64,000 bases of DNA from Cladocopium goreaui. Its lineage: Eukaryota; Sar; Dinophyceae; Suessiales; Symbiodiniaceae. Below the pieces are notes generated by a model. It saw only the letters and a program-made list of their open reading frames with translations. It had not been told where the DNA came from and searched no databases. Shown piece after piece: positions 1 through 9,330 of this stretch. The first letter of the stretch is position 1. Each line of letters opens with the position of its first letter. The translations under genes were made by a program, and so were the position numbers. Location of the stretch: contig CAMXCT020000248.1 in NCBI GenBank assembly GCA_947184155.2, positions 67,501 through 131,500 on the forward strand, read 5' to 3'.

Positions 1-516
1 CTTGGATATGAAACAACAAATAAAACAGTCTTTGCAACACATTCATTTTCCATGTCCTTTTAAGTCTATTCGACTTATATGGCTTTGAGGTCAACCCGAA
101 TCATGAAACACGTGCAGGGTGGTCCTGCAGGAAGGTTTCATGTCCAGCCCTCATTCTTTCCAATGGGCTGTTGATTTTGTTTCGACTTTTGATACCTTTG
201 ATTCGACTTTTGATACCTTTGAAACTGAAAATGAATCATAATGAATGAACCCCTTTTCACGGCTCCCCATTGCAAATCGCCATGCGAGGTGGACAATCGA
301 TGCTGTTCAGATCAAGATCTCACAGATGATGAGGTGGGATGCAGCCCCTACTTGGGAGACGCCATCCATAAACATACCAGTATCTATTTCTATGTATATA
401 CTTGATTATACTTATATTCAATGAATTAGGTAAAAGTGATCCCAGATGTAGATGTACATTTTTACATATGCACACGTAGGTGTACTTAACAAATCTTACC
501 CACATGCTCCATTTAA
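1..516. other. No gene seen; short direct repeat
   Basis: No convincing coding exon was found. A perfect 21-bp direct repeat lies at 181-201 and 202-222 (unit begins TTCGACTTTTGATACC). The rest is unremarkable sequence, possibly intron or upstream flank of the exons that begin near 523. Confidence 0.4.
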
Positions 517-522
517 TTTCAG

Positions 523-937
523 GGTGGCTTGATGAACTTCTTTCCGGTGGGGGAATCTATGATGGCCCTTGTTGCAGCGGACTCAGCAATCAAATTTGGC
601 TGTAAATGAGATCAAGTATCTGCAGTGAAACCTCTGGCTGTCAATCGAGGACACGTCGATTCAGAAAAAGGCATTCCTTTCCGGTGTCTTGTACTATGTT
701 GGGATCCCAATGGTTTTGTGTCATGTTGATGTTGGGTGTCAAAAACTCTCATGCCCTGCTCAGGTCAGCCGCTTCCTGGCCAAGCAGGACTTAGATGGTG
801 CAGACCCTGAAGATGCTTACACTACCATTTGTGACACCATGGATGAAGCATCCAAACAGCTTGACAATTTTTTGCCTGGATCGAAATTTGACCTTTCGTT
901 TCTCCAACCGATCCAGAGATATTTGATCAACGGATGA
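523..937 (+). CDS. Candidate exons of an unassigned gene
   Basis: Two stretches look like exons of a split gene. The first follows an AG acceptor at about 522 and reads a short open segment to about 600. The second, roughly 785-937, reads an acidic segment (LDGADPEDAYTTICDTMDEA and on) that ends in a stop after RYLING. No family was recognised. They may be N-terminal exons of the methyltransferase gene starting near 2.6 kb, since strand and spacing fit, but nothing in the sequence proves it. Both are short and the reading frame between them is not established. Confidence 0.25.
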
Positions 938-1812
938 AGGTATATAGATCGTATAGATGCCATTAGATGCCTGTAGCAGCTACAGGCACCAATACAAGGC
1001 AATGTTTGGGGTCTTTGAAATCTTGGTAAAATCCAAGGTTGGGATTTGTTGCCTCGCAAGGAAACCTTTGGGGGAAAAGCGGAAGTCCTAGCTAGATTCA
1101 GCAGCCCTTCCTTGTGCAAGCAAGGTGATTTCATTTCATATGTTTCCACAAGGTTTCGTTTGTCAGTTTCTTTTCTGTGGCAAAGTTGCTTATCTTTGCA
1201 AGTGTCTGCATTTGTTATCTTCACGTCCCAGCCCTTTGCCCATGATTTCGCCTTGCCTCGGGTCACATGCCGCTGAATGCTGTGGACCACCTGTCAGAGT
1301 TGGACACTAAGTAGGGGTGTCAATCATGTCAGCTCAATCATATCAACCAGTCAACTCAGTTCACAAACTCAAGTCATGTCCATGACCTCTTCAGCTCTAA
1401 GATCGGGCTTCTCCGATACCAACCATGATGAAGATGATGAGCCAGCAGCTTAAATAATTATATGCCAAATTCCTTTTACATCTTTTACCGCCCGGCCACG
1501 CCTAAAGCCTTGCCCAGCGTAGGCCTTCTGACTTGGCCTCGGATGTCAAGCTGACATGTTTCTGAAGTCGCTTATGGTTGGGGGGCGATGACCATTGCTG
1601 GCAGGTCCGACTTCCACCTATGGGTGAGCTTACACTGCATGGATCCGTCCGATGGGTGAAGCCGTGGTTTTTTCCACAGCTGGAATGGGTTCCACATGTC
1701 ATCGAGCTGGCTTTTTGACTGCGTTGTTGAATCACATGTTGAACTGATTTTGCTTGTTTGTCACTCATTGATCAGTTGTATTTAATTTGATTTGGATTTT
1801 TTACATTTCACT
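938..1812. other. No supported gene; probable intronic or spacer DNA
   Basis: Only short overlapping open frames on both strands, none with recognisable domains or exon-like borders. I see no repeat array. Confidence 0.35.
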
Positions 1813-1815
1813 CAG

Positions 1816-2235
1816 GTACCTCCCAGGAAACCCAAACCTGGCAGTCGTTCCAAACTGCCAGCCAAAGACAAGTTAGTCACGAAGAAGATATGCTTGAAGT
1901 CATTTGGCACCATCAGCCTTGCCCTCAGGTCCCCTGCCCTGAGATTGGCCGTTTCCATCCATGACCTTGGCCCAGGACTCTACGGGGCAACTGTCCAAGC
2001 AAACCCAAATTTCCTCAGCAAGAGGGGCTCAGGGGTCGTGTGCTCAGTCGGTCATGCCCAACAAAATTACGTTAATCTTATTAATTTATTGGCCTTTGCC
2101 TCCAAGGATTGCGCAAACCAGATTTTCTGGTGGAAAAAGTTTGGGGATCAGTGCCGACTGCACAAAGTTCCAAAGGGCATTTACTGCCATCCATCTACTG
2201 CAGAGCACTTGTCTGGTTTGGAACCCCAGTCGTAA
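1816..2235 (+). CDS. Candidate exons, unassigned
   Basis: After an AG acceptor at 1815 (cactcag before gtacct) the sequence reads a basic segment (PPRKPKPGSRSKLPAKDK) followed by KSFGTISLALRSPALRLAV. The frame remains open to a stop at 2233-2235, but the true 3' exon border is not clear. The first half has the composition of a disordered basic linker. No family recognised. It lies about 0.4 kb upstream of the methyltransferase motif I exon on the same strand, so it could be an N-terminal region of that gene; this is inference. Confidence 0.3.
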   Translation, partial: VPPRKPKPGSRSKLPAKDKLVTKKICLKSFGTISLALRSPALRLAVSIHDLGPGLYGATVQANPNFLSKRGSGVVCSVGHAQQNYVNLINLLAFASKDCANQIFWWKKFGDQCRLHKVPKGIYCHPSTAEHLSGLEPQS

Positions 2236-2326
2236 TCATATCTTATCTTCAATGCACATATACATGTCGAGATAACCTTAGGATATAATGTGAGTCCATA
2301 TATACATGAATTTATTGTTAGCAAGT

Positions 2327-2512
2327 TCCTGCCCACAGCCTCCCTTGTTCCGTGGTGCCCTGCTGTCTCGAGGCCTTCCAATCGGTTGGACCTGTGCGAG
2401 CGATGGCAGTGTGAAGGACAAACTCGAGGCCATATTTCCGTGGCTTAAGGTGCCCCAAGAGGAGAGGGTCAGTCATGACAACAAACTTATTATTACTTCA
2501 AAAAGTATGTAA
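2327..2512 (+). CDS. Candidate exon, unassigned
   Basis: An open segment reading PLFRGALLSRGLPIGWTCAS and then DKLEAIFPWLKVPQEERV looks protein-like. It ends around 2466, where GAGAGG|GTCAGT could be a GT donor. No domain was recognised. It is the last exon-like segment before motif I of the methyltransferase and may belong to it. Confidence 0.3.
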   Translation, partial: SCPQPPLFRGALLSRGLPIGWTCASDGSVKDKLEAIFPWLKVPQEERVSHDNKLIITSKSM

Positions 2513-2619
2513 AATTCAACATCTTTATTTCATAATTGTGTTCATTAGGTCCCAACTTTGGTAATTAGAAGTGATGCCTTAATTGTTTGATGAACAAGTC
2601 TATGATGGTTAGATGCGCT

Positions 2620-4381
2620 GGAACATTAGCTTTAGATGGTTGTGAGGAGCGCACTCATCGGGTGGCATCCCTCTTCTCGGGAGTATTGGGATTTGAGCTG
2701 GGGATCCGGCCGTCCAAGACTTAAATGAAAGTCATCCCATGTCAAATGATTACCAAGATTTGTGGGTCGATTCGCTCAGGTTTGTGACAGTTGTGTCCTA
2801 CGTGGGGAGCTCAAGAAAATTTGATTGGATCATATTGGATACATCACAAAACATGTGCCCCTGACATATTTAGATGTAGACAGGCTACAGCAACATAACA
2901 ATCACCAAATTCAAGTCTGCCTAGGTCGAACAATCTGCTCATTGCAGAGCTGTGATCGCTGCTCGAATCCGAGATGGGCTGGCTGACCCAGGGGTTATAC
3001 TGGAAGATATCGTGAAAACCACGGCAGCAAATCTTGGTCCTGATATCGACGGATATGTAGCTGGCTTTCCATGTCAGGCCGGGTTGCCACGATTACTTCT
3101 TAATCACTTCTTGCACCACTATTTCCCGACCCCAGTTTGGAATTTTAATGGCAACCATTGATGGCAGGATGTGAGCAATGCTGGAAACCAAGCTGTTCTG
3201 GGTGGCAGCAGAACCGTACTGGTGAAGGAGATCTTTCGGCTATATGACGAATCTGTTGGCCTGGGTCGGCCGGTGAATCTTGAAAATAAATTGAACATTT
3301 ACATGTTATATATGTCATCCAATCTGAGTTATTGTGATTTTGTTTAACTATTTCTAGAGATCATACAACTTGTCGCTCGGTTTATCATGAAACTAAGGAA
3401 GTTCTTGCTGCTGGAAAACGTAGCTGCCATACTGTCACCAAAGTGCAGAGAAGTGATGCAATACCTTCACGAGGCCCACTGCCCATCCAACCCAACAGCC
3501 CTCGCCACCGTTCTCGCCTGCCAGGCTTCATCGCAGCGGAACCTCAGGATGACATACGTGTCCATTGATGGGCACATGGTTGGTGCGCCAGTCGAAAACT
3601 CAGTAAGTGAAATCTGCAAGCAACAAAAAAATGCAAAACAACAGAGCTTTCAATCGCTTTTAAGCAGCTCTCCTTCTAACCTGCTAGTTGTTTATCGTAT
3701 TTTATCGTAATCAAAATTTGAATTTGATCTTAAACCTGAACTCAGATTTGGAGACAACGTGTCTTCATCCTCATTGCCAATCCAATGCTCCCTTTCTTCC
3801 AGGCCCCATCCAGCTTATGCCAAAGAAGTTTCATTCCTTCATATTTGGGTCCTTAATGGTCCTTATATCTATACCAATATATGTATATATATGTATATAT
3901 ATGTATATATATGTATATATATATATATAACTATATATATATACATATATGTTTTACATATATCTAAATATATATATAGATGTATATTATATCTGAATAT
4001 ATATATACATGTATATATATATATATGTATATGTGTATATATGTATGTATATATGTGTATATATGTATATATATATATGTATATATAATGTAGATTTGCG
4101 TGTAAAAGATTGTGTACAAGTTTATGTACGTAACTTACGAACTTTGAGAACCTGAGCCCAGCAAGACCGGCCAGGGCCACAGCGTCATGGACATCCAGGA
4201 CTTGAAGGCGTGGCCTCAAAGGAAATGGATGAGTGGCCAAAAAGTGCCACCTATCCACAAATGGCTCACGAACGAGCGATGCGATGATCACAAGGATAGA
4301 CTTGTTGCATGTGGAAACATAGTTGTGCCAGCCATGGCATACCTAGGCATGTGCAGTCTCATGACTATGTGGGCTAGATGA
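2620..4381 (+). CDS. C5-cytosine DNA methyltransferase (Dcm/DNMT-like), split by introns
   Basis: Encodes a SAM-dependent cytosine-C5 methyltransferase acting on DNA. Hallmarks are spread over at least five exons in the correct order. Motif I ([15 protein letters not shown]) is at 2662-2706. A segment ending in motif IV GFPCQ, with the catalytic Cys, runs about 2944-3077. DVSNAGN..GSR and KEIFRLYDE follow at 3168-3270. Motif VI (LLENVA) is near 3405-3425, a motif VIII-like stretch ([16 protein letters not shown]) near 3550-3600, and motif X (GNIVVPAMA) at 4313-4339. The intron after GFPCQ is best placed at 3078-3167 (90 bp, GC donor, AG acceptor). The motif II-III exon between 2712 and 2944 was not identified with confidence. 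Key catalytic motifs are intact and no stop interrupts them, so the gene may be functional. It resembles bacterial Dcm-type enzymes more than animal DNMT1. Cytosine methyltransferases carried by retrotransposons are reported in dinoflagellates; whether this one is a host gene or element cargo is open. Confidence 0.8.
3868..4092. repeat. TA-rich microsatellite (TATATG-type)
   Basis: About 220 bp of alternating TATATA/TATATG lies in an intron of the methyltransferase gene, between the motif VIII and motif X exons. Open frames through it on both strands (runs of Tyr and Ile) are composition artefacts. Confidence 0.9.
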
Positions 4382-5376
4382 CCCCCACCCGTGCCACAAA
4401 TCGAGCGCAGTGCCAATTCAAAGGGAAAATGGCAATCGAGTGAACTTCTGAACGCTTCCAAACAGCAATTTCAGTTTGTGAGTTTGAGAATGTTTGAGAT
4501 GCATTGGTGACTTGATGATTGAATAATATTGAATACACATGTCACTCAGCATTTCGGTTTTTCATTGGCCTCTTCCCATTGCTGCCAGCAGTGTGGGTGG
4601 TGCCGACCTGTTTTTGACAGTGCTTCGCAAAAGCTGTTCATCAGTTTCGATTCTTTCTGAAACTGAATCTTTGTTCTGTATGTTTTTCCATTGGTGCCGC
4701 TGCCAAACGTCAGGTTGGTTTGAGAGGATATCCTTGAAATATGGCATCAATTCCAACAACAAAAGAACAGTGACTGCTCCCAGTCCAAGAATGGTGATAG
4801 CACCCTATAATTTCCAATCCATGGTAATAGCTCCCAATCCAAAAGGTAATATATCAATGATATGTCAGATGATGTTGTATAGAAACGCAATGTCAACAAG
4901 TTGCAATCCCTAATCCTTTGCTGCGCAGCCATGGGTTGCATTGCGATTTTCTCGAGAATTCCTTTCTAGGACAGCCAAGAAACTAAACTATTTCACTGTT
5001 TGTTAGGAACCAATATCGCCAACTTCCAACCGTCGCAGGACATCTGAGATTGCAGCTTCCTGGTCTCCAAGAAGGTGCCTGAGTTGAGGAAGGGGCACCG
5101 TGCCTCCTAGATCGTTTTTTTGAGAACCTTCCTCCCCTTTGACTTTGCCCATGCTTTGCCCGTACTTTGCCATACTTTGCACATCTTTGCACATATCTCT
5201 ATGTGTATCAAAGGTAAATGCTTCACATGCTGATAGTCTTGAAGATCTAAAATATATATCTAAGTCCGTATTGATATTTAAAGTTCATGATGATGCATTT
5301 GTCTCAAACTCCAAAGTTTCTTTGCGAATGTTCAAAATTGACTGGAGATGAAATTCAATGTCAATGGTATGTCAGG
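4382..5376. other. Spacer between methyltransferase and DUF7869-like genes
   Basis: No convincing exon. A short imperfect repeat (TAATAGCTCCCAATCC-like, about 4770-4850) is present. It may contain the methyltransferase 3' end and the upstream region of the next gene. Confidence 0.35.
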
Positions 5377-7740
5377 ATGCAGTCTTCTCTTCGTCCGGTT
5401 GATAGTTTGAGCGATGAAGAGAACACGAATGACAATCCGGGGCCCCAGCCGAAGATTCGTTCTCCTCGTCCAAGGGCACCTGCCAGGGGTCGCCGAAAGG
5501 GCTCTTTTGCAAAGGTTCATTTTGGACGACATGACAGTCCTAAGCATCTAGCAAATCTCATCAGAGGGAGCTGTGGGTGCAAAGCTTTGTGTTTCTCAGC
5601 ATATCGCGAACATCAAATCCAAGAATGGCTGAAACTTCGGAAACAGCTTGGGGGCATGACAAAGCTGGAGAAAGATCAGTACGTCAGGGTGTCCCAGCCA
5701 ATGCAATCAAGCAAACTCATCAAAACCTTGAGTTTCAGAATCGATTACTCATGTATGATGGAGCCACCTAATCATGTAGCTACCAACTAAGGTCTTCAAG
5801 CTCTTGCAAATGCAAGACAGCTCACCATGCCCTGGTTCGAGGCACATCCGATTTCTTGGAAACCCGTTGTGCAACAGAGGGTTTATGAGGTTGATGGGGA
5901 TTGTTCGAAACAGATTTCGAAAGATGCATGTGGCAGCACAAAAAGGGCAAGAGCATTGCCCATACGATGGTCGCTTTGTGGTCAAAGGAAAACAAACGCC
6001 CAGCGACACCTGGGACCGAGTTCATATGTTTTTAACCCAGCTCTACATGGAAGCTGCAGAACCAATTCCAGATGGGTTGAATTCAAACAAACGTCCACGA
6101 CAAGGGTCCAAGAAAAGGGACAGTCCACATTTGGACCGTAGCAAGATGAAGCATTTGCCTTATGGAACAATCAGTGACTACTATCGTCAGTGTGTGGCTG
6201 CAAACCCTGGCCACAAGATCGGTCGAAAACTGTTTTGCTCAGACCCTCGATAAAAGTTAAGTCAACATTGCTTTTTTGATTTGGTAAAACGTGGTAAAAA
6301 CTTTGGACCTTGGCTTCATTCGTTCATTCGGGTTAAGGGTTCATGGGTTTCGTCATTCGAGGTTTGGCAATCCGACTTCGAGCACTTATTGCGGATCCGG
6401 TTCTACACTCATCATTCCAAGTGCTCTTTGTGTATCAAGCATCGTTTGATCATAAAGAAGCTGGGGCATTGCCCTCCAGCCAGGAGAGCTCAACATGCTA
6501 TGTTGCAGAAGCACCTTGACAGGCAGCACAAAGACCGCCAAGTGTACTATGCTGCTAGGGCTCGATCTCGGTTGGGGGCCACTACTTTGGGTGAGTGTGA
6601 AATCACTGCCATATTGGACTCCATGGATGCTCAAAAACATGCATGGCCCAGAAGTCGGTGTATGTCATCCAAAGAGTTTTCAAACTTTAACCGTCCGCGG
6701 TTAACGTCCACCACCTTGTTGGTGCACGGACATCTGGTTTTGGTGGCCCTTTCCCCCAGCCTCTTGACCACCGGCAGCAGCCGCACAGCAGAGATCATCT
6801 GTCATGGCCTCAGCAAGTTGGCGGATACCGTGGACTTCAGACTGGTATGGTTGAACCTTCAAGCTGATAATTGTAGCAAGGAGGTCAAAAATGTGGGTAC
6901 CCTTCGCCTTTTGGCAATGTGGACTGCTTTACACAAAATAGCAGGTGCTGAAGTCAATTTTTTGGCTAGCGGACACTCCCACGAAGACATCGACGCCCTA
7001 TTTGCCTTGCTACGTTGTCACATCGAACAACATCATGAGTTGTGGACACCATCGGCCTTCAAAGAATGTTTGCAAGGATTCTTCAATGATCCCCAAAATC
7101 GGCCATACGAACCTATGAGATCGGTTGAGCTCATGACCCGGTACAAAGATTGGATACTTTTCATTTGATGTAAGTAAACTATAAATCTTTTTTTGGTTGG
7201 ACCATGTTTGACCCACACAACCTGCAGTGTTTTCCACGGTTTTCCATGGCATGTTCATTCCCATCCTCAACCAGCTCAGGACAAATTGGCTTTCCCATCA
7301 TTTCGAACATGCTCGACTCACAGGTATTGGTGGGCCGGGGGCTCCGCATTCCATCCGTTTGGAACGCATCGGTTCCACAGGACAGTTCTATTTAATTGTT
7401 TTCATTTGCCCATGAAACGTGATGCTGATTTGGTTTGTGTTACATGATGTCCATTAGCACCCTGCCAGGACTCCAGCGAGACTCAATTGACTCATCATTT
7501 TGGGATCGACGAGAGTACATACCAAGTTCCTCCGATGTCATCATGAGGACCCATTGGTTTTAGTGTATCCGAATTCTTTCTTTTCAAATGAACATCCCAT
7601 AAGTTCCTTCCGTGCCTATTATGCCAGGACCAAACAATGGATGAGTGACGGAACTTGGCAGCCGACCACTTTCCTTTTCTTGCCAGCCTCTGTGGCTGCA
7701 AGGGCTCAAGGAGATTGTCCGCCAGGCCATGCACCACCGG
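5377..7740 (+). CDS. DUF7869-like protein, transposase-like, multi-exon
   Basis: Belongs by eye to the large eukaryotic family annotated as DUF7869, common in dinoflagellates. Exon 1 (5377-5682) starts at an ATG and reads MQSSLRPVDSLSDEE, a basic region, then GSCGCKALCFSAY. Exon 2 (5792-6241) holds FLGNPLCNRGF, VVKGKQTPSDTWDRVHMFL and GTISDYYRQCVAANPGHKI. Exon 3 (6362-7166) holds a Cys pair (CSLCIKHRL), DSMDAQKHAWPR (6616 on), LQADNCSKEVKN (6857-6892) and GHSHEDID (6970-6994). A later exon carries GIGGPGAPHSIRLER (about 7320-7365), and ARTKQWMSD.WQPTTFLFLP follows near 7620-7685. The spaced acidic residues resemble a DDE/RNase H-fold transposase core; that function is inference. Introns fit at 5683-5791 (GT-AG, 109 bp) and 6242-6361 (GA-AG, 120 bp). 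The exons are open and conserved in order, so the gene may be intact. The exact 3' end is uncertain. Confidence 0.72.
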
Positions 7741-8581
7741 GTCAAAGTCATTATGATTGTCAAAACGAGTCACCCTTTACTAAACTATTACATAAGATGT
7801 GCCTATTCATTCTTTTACATGCGAAACATTGCAACTTCTACTTTGATAATTTTGATACTGATCGAGATCGTAATCCCTTTTGTGCACAGGCTGGGCACCC
7901 CGCTTCCCCACACCAATGCTGCGCCGCAGGTTTCACCGAGAGGCCAGTGAATCCTGAGTCGGATGAAAACAAAGCCATCCGGAAATTTGCACGGCTGATG
8001 CGTCCATGCCTGAGATGTTTCATCATGAACACTTATCATTGCACACATATATCATAGCATAAAACTCCAAATGAATGCATGTTTTTCCATGTACGCATCT
8101 CATCCAATATTGAAACAACCTGCAGTGACCTACAGATTTTTTCGCAATGACCATGCAGTTATGAACCTTCGATATCCCAATTGCCTGTGATTCATTCCAT
8201 GAGGTGATGACCCATTTGATATGCACGCTGCTGCGCAGCAATTGGAGGACTTGTCCTACGGATTCGTGGATCAAACTTTTCTCGATGTGAGCTGGTGGGG
8301 GTTGCAAAAAATATGTCAGAAGCTAGTTAACCCAGTTTGTTTTAAGTTCTTTGGTCAACACTTGATTCTCAAAGCCAGTGGCTTCCCCCTGAGGGCCTTG
8401 CCACAGCTTGGAGGGGCCGTTGGAAGATCTGCCTGGCCCGTGGTTCAAGGGCGTGATTTGGAAGCTGTCACTTATTTCAAATGTGTTCAAAACATGGTTT
8501 CACATGAATGCTTGTTATGCATCATGGCTATGCGTGATACTTTCAAACCATTTGTGGCGCCAATTTTCATTCCCAATTAAG
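7741..8581. other. Possible further exons; no clear product
   Basis: Short plus-strand segments could be exons (for example PESDENKAIRKFARLMRP near 7950-8010 and AAQQLEDLSYGFVDQTFLD near 8225-8290), but no frame can be joined across them and no family was recognised. Confidence 0.25.
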
Positions 8582-8764
8582 GTGCCAAACCAATTGCAAC
8601 TTCGAAGGGAGAGACCCTCCGCTGATGAGGAAAACAGATACTTGAGAGGTCGTAGTCAACAAGCGCTGTATAAAGCAGCATCCAAATTGTGGATGCAGGG
8701 CTTGGAAATCTCTGAAGCCATCCGAATCGTTAGTGAAGCTGTCAGAGAAGCTGGTCATCACTAG
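8582..8764 (+). CDS. Small helical exon or short ORF, unknown
   Basis: After an AG acceptor at 8579-8581 the sequence reads RRERPSADEENRYLRGRSQQ, then ALYKAASKLWMQGLEISEA and IVSEAVREAGHH, and a stop at 8762-8764. The pattern is an amphipathic helix-turn-helix-like segment with regular Leu/Ile/Val spacing. The phrase SEAIRIVSEAVREAG is reminiscent of helical regions near termini of dinoflagellate transposon proteins, but I cannot name a family. It may be the last exon of the DUF7869-like gene upstream or a separate remnant. Confidence 0.35.
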   Translation: MPNQLQLRRERPSADEENRYLRGRSQQALYKAASKLWMQGLEISEAIRIVSEAVREAGHH

Positions 8765-9097
8765 CTTTGCAGGGGAGGTCAACAGCTTTTGGGCCCAAGA
8801 TGAACATCACATCAGTTCTTACATGTTCTTATCCATCGATCTCACAACCACCTATGTCACTTCGAGTATGTTCAGTATGTTTATACCATTTTGTTATATG
8901 TTTTGTGATTGGTCATAGATCCAAAGTGTTTAAGACACATTATGATCAAGGTCTTCGATGGTCTTGAGCCCATGCGATGCCAGTCCAGTTCCCTTTAGGG
9001 ATCTTTTGGAATCTTTGAGCTTCACGACAGTGGTGAAAATGTTATTTTGTGCATGGCCAGTTATGCACAGTTTGGGTACCTCTGCCGACCCAGCTGT

Positions 9098-9300
9098 TTG
9101 TGCATGATCGGGTCGGGATTCGTCACAAAACCCCATTGGAAACCTCACTCATATCAATTCTTGTTGTCGTCCACCCCAGAAATTCAGCCCATCATTGGAT
9201 TCTCAGGGTTTTTGTGCATGATCGGGTCGTGATTATGCACAAAACAGGTGAGCTTTTGGGAGTTCCAGTTTGTGCATAATCATCAATGCACAAAACCAAT
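9098..9300 (+). repeat. Short interspersed repeat around TGCATGATCGGGTCG
   Basis: TGTGCATGATCGGGTCG occurs twice (about 9100 and 9213), each followed by a GATTxxxCACAAAAC stretch. A weaker third copy (TGTGCATAATCATCAATGCA) lies near 9270-9290. It sits immediately upstream of the first exon of the long gene at 9.33 kb. Function unknown. Confidence 0.5.
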
Positions 9301-9330
9301 GTTCCAGTCATCATTCCCAGTGCCTGCCAG

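Noticed and set aside
5429-5448. NDNPGP in the DUF7869-like N-terminus as a possible 2A site
   Set aside because: Lacks the ExNPGP context and the preceding helical segment; it is part of a Pro/Arg-rich linker.
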